Source: a virus
DNA: 23,928 nt
IMG/VR virus record: IMGVR_UViG_3300008120_000312
Span: 1 to 23,928 of that record
Direction: 5' to 3' (one strand)
Both the position numbers and the translations under genes were made by a program. Shown one piece after another: positions 1 to 5,877 of this stretch (its first letter is position 1; each line of letters starts with the position of its first letter). The notes under the pieces are model-generated. The model was not told the origin of the DNA and made no database searches. It saw only the letters and a list, made by a program, of their open reading frames with translations.

Positions 1-722
1 CTAACAACCAGGAAGCTCGGAAAGAGATGTACAATTGGTACACACAAGACGGTTATATACACCCGACAAGTATAAAACATGCATGTTCCTAACCTTCAAG
101 AGGTGCTAATAGTGTAGGTGGACGTTTTCATCTCCTAATTGACTATTAGACATAGGAACTCATGCATGTCATTGAATACTCTCTCCAAGCCCCTCCACGT
201 ACTAGGTGGTTAATCAAGCTGTCTTCAAAGAGACAGTAGGTTTATGATACACACCGTTTGCAACCGATAGTGTATTACTCGGAGAAAGTATTATTGGTGG
301 GAGCCCTTTTATAGACTGCTCCCCCTGTCTGTATATCCGTAAGAATAGGTAAGAGGCAGAACGTTTCTGATACATCAGACAATATGAACGTTAACTGTGG
401 TTCCTACATAGCCTATTCTCCAGGGATAATGAGTTATAGCTATCTCATCCGCGGCAAAAGTACTTTGGAATACAGAGTACTTAAAAGGATAAGAAAAGGG
501 TGTCTGTTGAACTACCACACAGACACACCTGATTATCAACGAGTTATAACGCTCTTAATAGCTTATCTCTACTCTTACGTGGTGTGAGCCACTGATATAG
601 CGGACAAGATTAAGAGTAAGCTTGGAGAATCTGTCTTTCATAGATAGATACCAGGCTTTAAAGAAGTCCCAAGATGGGAACATGAGGCGTTTAGATCTTT
701 TCATGATTAGGGATGTTTGGTT
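1..722 (+). ncRNA. Large structured non-coding RNA (candidate)
   Basis: No convincing gene lies here, but inverted repeats are packed end to end. Checked base by base: 28-32/38-42; 78-91/153-168 (14 pairs, 2-base bulge) enclosing 92-95/101-104 and 106-113/142-149; 175-180/287-292 continuing as 183-186/281-284 and enclosing 195-198/206-209, 219-224/231-236 and 247-252/270-275; 299-304/318-323; 325-330/354-359; 360-365/387-392 enclosing 366-370/375-379; 429-433/444-448; 458-464/476-482; 500-507/519-526; 618-625/651-658 enclosing 629-635/643-649; 667-670/676-679; 681-685/701-705. Three stems contain G-U pairs that would be A-C mismatches on the other strand, favouring + strand transcription. Size and ornateness recall the large phage-associated RNAs GOLLD and ROOL, but I cannot match it to either. 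The 5' end may lie outside the window. Function unknown. Confidence 0.7.
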
Positions 723-773
723 TATAAATGATTAAGAATGCTGATTGACTGATTGACAATCAAAAGGGAAAGT

Positions 774-798
774 AAAAAAGGGGGACTTGCGTCCCGCC
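774..798 (-). terminator. Rho-independent terminator of the minus-strand gene
   Basis: Read on the minus strand, a GGGAC stem, GCAA tetraloop and GTCCC stem are followed by CC and six T. It starts six bases after the stop codon of the 99-residue minus-strand gene. On the + strand the same hairpin has only a three-T tail, so it could at best weakly terminate the structured RNA from the left. Confidence 0.8.
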
Positions 799-803
799 TT
801 TAA

Positions 804-1103
804 TTAGTTTGAACTTGGTCTCTTTGGATAGAGCCATTTCAACATGAGCGTACGAAGTTCGCCAGACTCTTCGTCTGTAACTTCATAAGGTCTTTCCACA
901 ACGTCAAACCTAGATAGGTCTACGATTTCTTCGGTACCTACTTTTGCTGCACCTTTAAGTGCTGCATAGTAAGTTAATCCGTTACCAACCATATCCTGTC
1001 CAAGGACTTTGATTGTTTCACCGTCTGTTTTCAGAGTGTGAATGAAATTACCGTTTGTGGTCTTGTCTGAAACTTTCAGAACTTTTACTTTAACTTTTGC
1101 CAT
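804..1103 (-). CDS. Small protein of unknown function, 99 aa
   Basis: The only convincing minus-strand gene in the window. The protein opens with a strongly alternating basic/hydrophobic segment (MAKVKVKVLKV) and looks mostly beta-stranded in its first 70 residues; this could suit a small OB-like or SH3-like barrel, possibly nucleic-acid binding, but there is no diagnostic motif. The C-terminus is basic and aromatic (LKWLYPKRP). It has its own terminator and is divergent from the downstream operon, so it is expressed separately. The start is the first ATG of the frame and follows an AT-rich leader. I do not recognise the family. Confidence 0.8.
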   Translation of the reverse strand: MAKVKVKVLKVSDKTTNGNFIHTLKTDGETIKVLGQDMVGNGLTYYAALKGAAKVGTEEIVDLSRFDVVERPYEVTDEESGELRTLMLKWLYPKRPSSN

Positions 1104-1364
1104 GACATAAAGATTTTAAGGCGTTAGAAAATAAGTAACTGCAACCGTGAACCCATAGGGGTACCACAGTGCCAAGTTCTAGTCGGGGTCAAACCCATGA
1201 AGTACCCATCACTACCTCTAGCATACTGGATATATAGTACCGGGGGGGGTTATGCACAGCTGTTGATAAATGGGGGTATAGAGTAATAGGTAATAATAAG
1301 TAAATTTGGAGAGTTTAAACTTTTTAGGTATATTTAATTGTACCCTGACATAAAACCAAAGTCT
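1104..1364. promoter_or_regulatory. Divergent intergenic regulatory region
   Basis: This 261-base gap lies between divergent genes. It holds GGGTAC (near 1156) and GTACCC (near 1201) inverted repeats, a short GGG/CCC hairpin around 1187-1197, a run of eight G at 1242-1249, and a Bacteroidetes-type promoter candidate at 1305-1336 for the rightward operon. I found no equally good promoter for the leftward gene. No reading frame here looks coding. Confidence 0.55.
1305..1336 (+). promoter_or_regulatory. Bacteroidetes-type promoter candidate
   Basis: TTTG at 1305-1308, a 20-base spacer, then TATATTTA at 1329-1336, one base off the TAnnTTTG -7 element known from Bacteroidetes sigma factors. Transcription would start near 1343, leaving a short leader that carries TAAAACCAAA before the ATG at 1365. 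This argues against the in-frame TTG at 1338 as the translation start of the first gene. Confidence 0.55.
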
Positions 1365-1655
1365 ATGATACACACTTGTAACATCCATTGCCACACGATA
1401 GATATAGAGAAAGCTGATCTAATGGGTATACCTGATAAAGGTAAGTGGCTGTCTTTTGCTTTTCATATAGATGTAGTTATTGCCTGTAAGCTCACCACGG
1501 ATGACGAGGAAGAGATGGTGTATAATTGTACGACTATATTTACCGACCATGGGGATACTTATGTTATTGATACTCCCTATGAAGAATTCCTAACTATGTT
1601 TCAACTTTATCACGCGGGTCCGTCTGATACGGACGCGGGGGATATTAGTCTTTAA
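1365..1655 (+). CDS. Unknown protein, 96 aa, first gene of the early rightward operon
   Basis: The frame is open from a TTG at 1338, but I choose the ATG at 1365: the TTG overlaps the expected transcription start of the promoter candidate, and the ATG follows TAAAACCAAA, the leader motif also seen before the next gene. The protein has an N-terminal Cys/His cluster (HTCNIHCH, residues 3-10), mixed strand and helix in the middle and an acidic tail. The Cys/His spacing might bind metal, but there is no second ligand cluster. No family recognised. Confidence 0.7.
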   Translation: MIHTCNIHCHTIDIEKADLMGIPDKGKWLSFAFHIDVVIACKLTTDDEEEMVYNCTTIFTDHGDTYVIDTPYEEFLTMFQLYHAGPSDTDAGDISL

Positions 1656-1674
1656 TAATTAAAACCAAAGAACA

Positions 1675-1926
1675 ATGAGCACAGAAAATTTAGAACAAGA
1701 AGAACAAAAGGCCCCAAGCAAAGAAGAGGTCATTAACTTCTTCCAAGAACAAATTGAGGTTAAGAGAGTACAGCTTGAGCTTCAGGAACTAAACACCGCT
1801 TTAGCTGTGGGTAGAGCTGAGGAACTTAAGGCTCTTTCATTCATAGCCCAAATTACAGCTCCTCCAAAAGAAGAGGAAGAAGACGAGGAACCAAAAACTT
1901 CTAGAAGTCTTAAAAAAGAAAAATAA
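1675..1926 (+). CDS. Small acidic coiled-coil protein, 83 aa
   Basis: The central part (about residues 16-58) is a continuous amphipathic helix rich in Glu, Leu and Gln, likely a coiled coil. The tail has an acidic run followed by a Lys-rich end (residues 64-83). The ATG follows TTAAAACCAAAGAACA, the A-rich leader typical of this phage. The stop is directly followed by the ATG of the acetyltransferase gene, so the two are probably translationally coupled. Function unknown; a small oligomerisation or adaptor protein would fit. Confidence 0.75.
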   Translation: MSTENLEQEEQKAPSKEEVINFFQEQIEVKRVQLELQELNTALAVGRAEELKALSFIAQITAPPKEEEEDEEPKTSRSLKKEK

Positions 1927-2358
1927 ATGAATACGCTCTATAAGCTCAGAGATTACAAGGAAACAGTTGTCTTTGAACGGGAGCATCCCAAAGAACTACG
2001 CTGGGATGAGAAGTATAAACTTTTCATGCTCCAAGAAAATAAAGAATGTCAAGGTATATGGTTCCGAGATAAGAAGGGACTTATGGCAGAAGCTATTATG
2101 ACTTGGAGTTCAGACAACGTAGCTCATATAGATAGTTTTACCGTACTACCGGCACACCGAGGAAAAGGTTTGGGATATGAACTTGTCTCTACCGTCTTAG
2201 AGTGGGCAAAGGATATGAAGTACGAACATCTTATAGGAGAAGCAAGAAAGGGAGCATCCTGGCACATCTTTGAAAATCTGGGAGCAGAACCTATATTACT
2301 CTACAAAAACTGGGGTAAGACAGGGGAAGATTATATGAGCTTTAAAATAGATTTATAA
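1927..2358 (+). CDS. GNAT-family N-acetyltransferase
   Basis: A 143-residue protein of typical GNAT size. The acetyl-CoA binding motif A is clear at residues 73-83 (VLPAHRGKGLG, the R/Q-x-x-G-x-G/A signature), preceded by a strand with HIDSFTV and followed by a helix (YELVSTVLEWA). A motif-B-like segment lies at about 111-129, with an aromatic Asn/Leu-Gly-Ala turn. The family moves an acetyl group from acetyl-CoA to an amine on a small molecule or protein; the substrate cannot be read from the sequence. It starts on the base after the previous stop and its stop overlaps the next ATG by one base, so it belongs to the compact operon. Possible roles are modification of a host protein or of an antiviral small molecule. 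Confidence 0.85.
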   Translation: MNTLYKLRDYKETVVFEREHPKELRWDEKYKLFMLQENKECQGIWFRDKKGLMAEAIMTWSSDNVAHIDSFTVLPAHRGKGLGYELVSTVLEWAKDMKYEHLIGEARKGASWHIFENLGAEPILLYKNWGKTGEDYMSFKIDL

Positions 2359-2720
2359 TGGCAATAGTTAATCAGGTAGATAAAAGAGTAAGAATGAATA
2401 CTTGGCAGGTTGTCAAGTATCAGATTCTTACGCACTGCTATCTGTATGATATACCTGTAAGTGAGGCAGACTTAAACTGCCTCACACTACTTGCTATAGA
2501 AGGAGACCAAGAGTTAACAAGTTTTTGTAATAAAGCTTTTGATAAAAAGATATTTTCCTCAACCCAGTCTGTGCGTAATTGTTTGACCAAGGCTGAGAAA
2601 AAGAATCTGATAAAAAAGGAAGGAAAGAATAAGAAGAAAATTTATATTAATCCTGAAATGAAGGTTAGCTCTTCTGGAAATATATTACTGGATTATAAAT
2701 TCTTATGCGTTGCGTCCTAA
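2358..2720 (+). CDS. Winged-helix-like DNA-binding protein, 120 aa
   Basis: The ATG overlaps the preceding TAA by one base. The N-terminal half is helical; residues about 68-108 read as a winged-helix unit: a recognition-like helix (SSTQSVRNCLTKAEKKNLI) followed by a Lys-rich turn and a strand ending KKIYINPEM. This resembles the replication-initiator-like or repressor-like winged helices that precede the IHF-like gene in crAss-like phages. It probably binds DNA, perhaps as a regulator of the shift to late genes. The domain call rests on pattern only. It overlaps the next gene by 11 bases. Confidence 0.75.
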   Translation: MAIVNQVDKRVRMNTWQVVKYQILTHCYLYDIPVSEADLNCLTLLAIEGDQELTSFCNKAFDKKIFSSTQSVRNCLTKAEKKNLIKKEGKNKKKIYINPEMKVSSSGNILLDYKFLCVAS

Positions 2721-3141
2721 AAAATCAAAAGAGTTTATACCAGAAGTAGCCAAGGAAACAAATCTTTCAAAAGAAGCCACCGAAGCTATTATCTCCTACT
2801 ACTGGCAAGAAGTAAGAAAAAGTCTGAGTAGTCTCAAACACTCAAGAGTACATTTAACAAATCTTGGTGACTTTACAATTAAACATTGGAAGTTAGATGA
2901 CAAGATAGAAATGCTTGAAAAGTTTGAAGAGAACAACAGACAAAAAGGTTTACAGCAGATGACAGCTCGTTATAAAACAGCAGAGACTCTCTACGATCTT
3001 AGGAATCTAAAGAAGATCATGGAAGAAGAAAACCAAAGAGCTGAATTTATTAAAATGCACAAAAGAACAGCATATGAGTCTACGAGACAACGTGATCAGA
3101 ATATGGAAGAGCAAGAACCAGATACTGGAGGGGATCACTAA
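2710..3141 (+). CDS. IHF/HU-like DNA-binding protein
   Basis: Residues about 8-60 align by pattern with the HU/IHF fold: two helices (KEATEAIISYYWQEVRKSL) and the first strands with the hallmark LTNLGDFTIK (49-58), equivalent to the GFGTFEVR strand of HU. The long DNA-embracing beta arm of classical HU/IHF is not evident; in its place is a charged helical extension to residue 143. Proteins of this family bend or coat DNA. No ATG is available where the fold needs to start, so the TTG at 2710, inside the end of the preceding gene, is the best start. The 3' end overlaps the next gene by 68 bases. Confidence 0.8.
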   Translation: MRPKKSKEFIPEVAKETNLSKEATEAIISYYWQEVRKSLSSLKHSRVHLTNLGDFTIKHWKLDDKIEMLEKFEENNRQKGLQQMTARYKTAETLYDLRNLKKIMEEENQRAEFIKMHKRTAYESTRQRDQNMEEQEPDTGGDH

Positions 3142-3403
3142 TTCTGTATTTAAGAAAGAAGATGTTGAAGCCATTGCAGAAGAAAGAATGAAGATATGTT
3201 TCTTTTGTGATCTTTATACAGAGAATGATAAAGGATGTATGGTACCTGGCACTACTCCATGTTGCAATCAAGAACTTGGTGGATGCGGATGCTCTTTAAA
3301 ATTTAAAACCAGATCACTTAGTTCAGAATGTCCAAAGGGTCATTGGAAAGCAGAGATGGATCAGAGCGAAGAGGATATGTTAAACAGTAAACTAGGTATA
3401 TGA
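3074..3403 (+). CDS. Cys-rich zinc-binding protein, 109 aa
   Basis: Ten cysteines fall in residues about 42-86: CFFC, then a single C, then CC, then CGC, then a late C followed by PKGHW. The spacing of paired cysteines suggests one or two zinc knuckles. Small proteins with this pattern occur beside the IHF-like gene in crAss-like phages; their role is not established. The first 68 bases are shared, in another frame, with the C-terminal part of the IHF-like gene. The ATG at 3074 gives an N-terminal helix before the Cys-rich part; a GTG a few codons later is an alternative start. The stop overlaps the next ATG in an ATGA arrangement. Confidence 0.8.
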   Translation: MSLRDNVIRIWKSKNQILEGITNSVFKKEDVEAIAEERMKICFFCDLYTENDKGCMVPGTTPCCNQELGGCGCSLKFKTRSLSSECPKGHWKAEMDQSEEDMLNSKLGI

Positions 3404-4233
3404 TAATTACATTCACCCCACAACATCACAAGTACAGTAGTGTAGAACCCGATGGTATTAATTGGTTAAGTGTAACCTCTTTTATATCCAACTTCAAACA
3501 ACCTTTTGAAGCAGATATTATAGCAGAGAAATCAAGTAAGAGCAAGAAGAGCAAATGGTATGGTATGACTCCTGAAGAAATAAAGGATGCATGGAAATCA
3601 GAAGCTAATCGTGCAACAACTCTTGGAACCTGGTATCATAACTGTAGAGAAAGAGACATATGTGAAGTAGAGACTATGGAGAGACATGGTACTGTTATAC
3701 CTGTGTATAAACCAATAGAAAGAGAAGGAATAAAATATTCTCCAAACCAAAAGCTTTCTAATGGTGTGTATCCAGAACATATGGTTTATCTAAAGTCAGC
3801 TGGTATATGTGGTCAGTCAGATTTGGTAGAAGTAGTAAACGGAGAAGTACACATTACTGATTATAAGACAAACAAAGAAATTAAAGTAGAAGGATATACA
3901 AACTGGGAAGGCATTACTCAAAAGATGACCGCACCAGTTACTCACCTTGATGATTGTAATCTTAATCACTATGCATTACAGTTAAGTCTTTACATGTTTA
4001 TTATACTGAAGCACAACCCAAAGTTAAAGTTTGGAAGTCTAACAATTCATCATATTATGTTTGAAGAAGTAGACAAAGATAAGTTTGGTAATCCAATCAC
4101 TGCTCTTGATACAAATGGTGATCCAATAGTAAAAGATATTGTGCAGTATGACCTTCCTTATTTAAAGCAAGAAGTTATTTCTTGTTTGCATTGGTTAGAA
4201 GATAACCGTCATAAACTAAAGACAAAGAGTTAA
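3400..4233 (+). CDS. PD-(D/E)XK nuclease, RecB/Cas4-like
   Basis: A 277-residue protein with the ordered elements of RecB-type nucleases: an N-terminal helix with GTWYHNCRE (76-84); the first acidic residue in GQSDLVEV (D141); the core ITDYKTNK (152-159) with D154 and K156; and a downstream helix with YALQLSLY (191-198), matching the QxxxY motif. These enzymes cut DNA with Mg2+ using the Asp and D-x-K residues. A role in recombination, genome processing or host DNA breakdown is plausible. It begins in an ATGA overlap and ends with a one-base overlap with the next gene. Confidence 0.88.
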   Translation: MIITFTPQHHKYSSVEPDGINWLSVTSFISNFKQPFEADIIAEKSSKSKKSKWYGMTPEEIKDAWKSEANRATTLGTWYHNCRERDICEVETMERHGTVIPVYKPIEREGIKYSPNQKLSNGVYPEHMVYLKSAGICGQSDLVEVVNGEVHITDYKTNKEIKVEGYTNWEGITQKMTAPVTHLDDCNLNHYALQLSLYMFIILKHNPKLKFGSLTIHHIMFEEVDKDKFGNPITALDTNGDPIVKDIVQYDLPYLKQEVISCLHWLEDNRHKLKTKS

Positions 4234-4856
4234 TGATTTTAAATCATAACATAGATAATCTGAAATGTCTTGTAAGGCAATCATACTTTACAAAAGATCC
4301 GAGTGATCATGATATATTTCATTCTGCTTATTTATTTGGGGTACAATCAATCTCTGGAAAGATACTTACCTTTCACTTGATGACAGACTATGGTATGTTA
4401 AGATCAAGAGTACCTATTAGTGAAATATATTTACATAAACCTGTTTCAGATGTACCTTTTCATTTTAAACAACTATGGGATTGTTTTAGTGAGAACGTAT
4501 CAGTTATTACTTATGACTATTTATACGAGAAGAAGTGCCAAGTAGTTTTAAGAGATGGTTCTAAAATATGGGCTACCTATTTATTTACAGTAGACTGGTA
4601 CAAGAACTCATACTCAGATGAACCAAGTGATTATAAGTGTGGGCATATACTTGTAGCAGATGATGGTTATTTATTATGCCAACCTAACAATAGAATCTTT
4701 TGGAAAGACTCTAACTGGATAACAAAATCTTTTCCAATTGAACCAAAAGAAATAAAAGTTGATACAGAACTAAAGAGTGTAGAAACAGTATCTGATAAAT
4801 GGGTGAGTGAAGATACAGACTCTTATTATTACAATATAAAGACAAACGATGATTAG
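4233..4856 (+). CDS. Unknown protein, 207 aa
   Basis: Soluble, rich in aromatic residues (many Tyr and Trp, for example LLCQPNNRIFW at about 149-159), no signal peptide or membrane segment. The C-terminal 40 residues are acidic and probably disordered. It is translationally coupled on both sides (one-base overlap before, eight-base overlap after). I believe similar proteins sit at this place in crAss-like genomes, but I know of no function. Confidence 0.75.
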   Translation: MILNHNIDNLKCLVRQSYFTKDPSDHDIFHSAYLFGVQSISGKILTFHLMTDYGMLRSRVPISEIYLHKPVSDVPFHFKQLWDCFSENVSVITYDYLYEKKCQVVLRDGSKIWATYLFTVDWYKNSYSDEPSDYKCGHILVADDGYLLCQPNNRIFWKDSNWITKSFPIEPKEIKVDTELKSVETVSDKWVSEDTDSYYYNIKTNDD

Positions 4857-5361
4857 ACTATTTGATATACAAAACGGACAAGTAACTGCAAGTGAACACT
4901 GTTTTACTTTGAAGTTTTTGCATGATATCATGATCGGATATCCTACCGAATATTTACAGATATATGCGTATCTGTTTTATATGACTTGTCCTAATCCAGA
5001 TTTAAACCCATTCTTTGATGTACCAGAAACAGAAAAAGAAGAAATTATACTTCAGGAGGTTGGTGCTGAGTTTTCAACTGATGAAGATCTTATTGTCAAT
5101 GGGCTTACGATGTGTCGTAAACTTTATGAAACACCAACGTACCGAGCATATGCGGGAATTAAAAGTATGCTTGACCGTCTTGCTAAATATATGGAGACCA
5201 CAGAGATTGAGCATGGTAGAGATGGTAACATTACGGCACTTGTTAACGCAGCATCAAAGTTTGAAGCTATACGTCAGAGTTTCAAAGGAACTCTCAGAGA
5301 TCTTGAGGAAGAACAGCAAAGTCAAGTACGTGGTGGCCAGAACTTAGCATATGATCAATAA
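4849..5361 (+). CDS. Unknown helical protein upstream of the terminase, 170 aa
   Basis: Mostly helical. The middle (residues about 15-50) is hydrophobic and aromatic, and the C-terminal half contains long charged helices ending in an acidic Glu/Gln stretch. It is the last protein before the tRNA cluster and the second protein gene upstream of the large terminase. No separate small terminase is recognisable in the window, so this helical protein is one candidate; that is inference from position only. It starts eight bases inside the preceding gene. Confidence 0.75.
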   Translation: MIRLFDIQNGQVTASEHCFTLKFLHDIMIGYPTEYLQIYAYLFYMTCPNPDLNPFFDVPETEKEEIILQEVGAEFSTDEDLIVNGLTMCRKLYETPTYRAYAGIKSMLDRLAKYMETTEIEHGRDGNITALVNAASKFEAIRQSFKGTLRDLEEEQQSQVRGGQNLAYDQ

Positions 5362-5456
5362 TGTAGGGTGGCGAAATTGGCAGACGCACCTCCCAGTCTC
5401 GGAGGCGGGAGCGGGGAGTCCCTGCTCATTTGGAGGTTCAAATCCTCCCCCTACAG
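5362..5456 (+). tRNA. Class II tRNA with aberrant anticodon loop (isotype uncertain)
   Basis: All arms can be folded: acceptor TGTAGGG/CCCTACA; D stem GCG/CGC with a Leu-like loop (AAATTGGCAGA); anticodon stem CCTCC/GGAGG; a long variable arm with an eight-pair stem (GAGCGGGG, loop AGT, CCCTGCTC); T stem GGAGG/CCTCC with TTCAAAT loop. The anticodon loop is CAGTCTC, so position 33 is A, not the near-universal U, and the formal anticodon would be GTC. The discriminator is G, as in tRNA-Ser, while the D arm is Leu-like. The gene may be a decayed or reprogrammed Leu/Ser tRNA. Confidence 0.75.
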
Positions 5457-5469
5457 CTTAAATAATTAT

Positions 5470-5540
5470 CGCGGGGTGGTGTAACGGTAGCACATTGGGC
5501 TCATAACCCAGAAATCCTAGTTCGACTCTAGGCCCCGCAA
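5470..5540 (+). tRNA. tRNA-Met(CAT), initiator type
   Basis: Full cloverleaf: acceptor GCGGGG/CCCCGC, D stem GTGT/GCAC, anticodon stem TTGGG/CCCAG with loop CTCATAA, T stem CCTAG/CTAGG with loop TTCGACT. Two bacterial initiator hallmarks are present: the first base is C opposite A72 (C1-A72 mismatch), and three consecutive G-C pairs end the anticodon stem (GGG/CCC). The 11-24 pair is U-A, as in elongators, not the A-U of E. coli fMet. CCA is not encoded. Confidence 0.9.
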
Positions 5541-5545
5541 CTATA

Positions 5546-5627
5546 GCCCCGTTGGTGAAATTGGTAGACACGCCAGACTTAGGATCTGGTGCCGCAAGGT
5601 ATAAGAGTTCGAGTCTCTTATGGGGCA
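5546..5627 (+). tRNA. tRNA-Leu(TAG)
   Basis: Acceptor GCCCCGT/ATGGGGC, anticodon stem CCAGA/TCTGG with loop CTTAGGA (U33 present, anticodon TAG), an extra variable arm (TGCCGCAAGGTAT) and T stem AAGAG/CTCTT with loop TTCGAGT; discriminator A. All agree with tRNA-Leu reading CUA and other CUN codons. It ends 16 bases before the next gene and is probably cotranscribed with it. Confidence 0.93.
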
Positions 5628-5643
5628 CTAAAAAAAATAAACT

Positions 5644-5877
5644 ATGAAAGAAGAAATTACAAATGGCTATTTACACGACTGGGTATTTCATTACAATCCG
5701 TTTGCAGATGTATGGAGTGCCATACCTAGAGACTTATACGTAAACTATTGGAATGGTTATGAGGGTAATAATATTCTTAGAGCTAAACATTTAAACGTTC
5801 TAATAGATCTTTTGCATAAATCAAAAGGTGACGTAGAAATGATACATGAAATAACAAGAAGCAGTGACCTTATCTAA
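5644..5877 (+). CDS. Small unknown protein before the terminase, 77 aa
   Basis: The ATG follows an A-run leader (CTAAAAAAAATAAACT) directly after the tRNA-Leu gene. The protein is rich in Tyr and Trp in the first half (HDWVFHYNPFADVWSA, 11-26, and YVNYWNGYEG, 32-41) and ends in two helices. It overlaps the terminase start by 14 bases, implying coupled translation and a role in the same packaging or head-assembly step. No family name known to me. Confidence 0.8.
   Translation: MKEEITNGYLHDWVFHYNPFADVWSAIPRDLYVNYWNGYEGNNILRAKHLNVLIDLLHKSKGDVEMIHEITRSSDLI

Noticed and set aside
384-587. 67-residue + strand reading frame in the left region
   Set aside because: It runs across several perfect hairpins of the structured RNA, has no A-rich leader of the type used here, and its protein looks like a random translation.
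1-722. Group I or group II self-splicing intron
   Set aside because: No domain V-like hairpin for group II, no intron-encoded endonuclease or reverse transcriptase and no flanking exon halves of a gene in the window; a group I core could not be identified by eye.
1338-1364. TTG at 1338 as start of the first operon gene
   Set aside because: It would lie at or before the predicted transcription start; the ATG at 1365 has the TAAAACCAAA leader.
5015-5347. 110-residue + strand frame inside the gene at 4849-5361
   Set aside because: Alternative frame of a convincing gene coupled to its neighbours; composition atypical.
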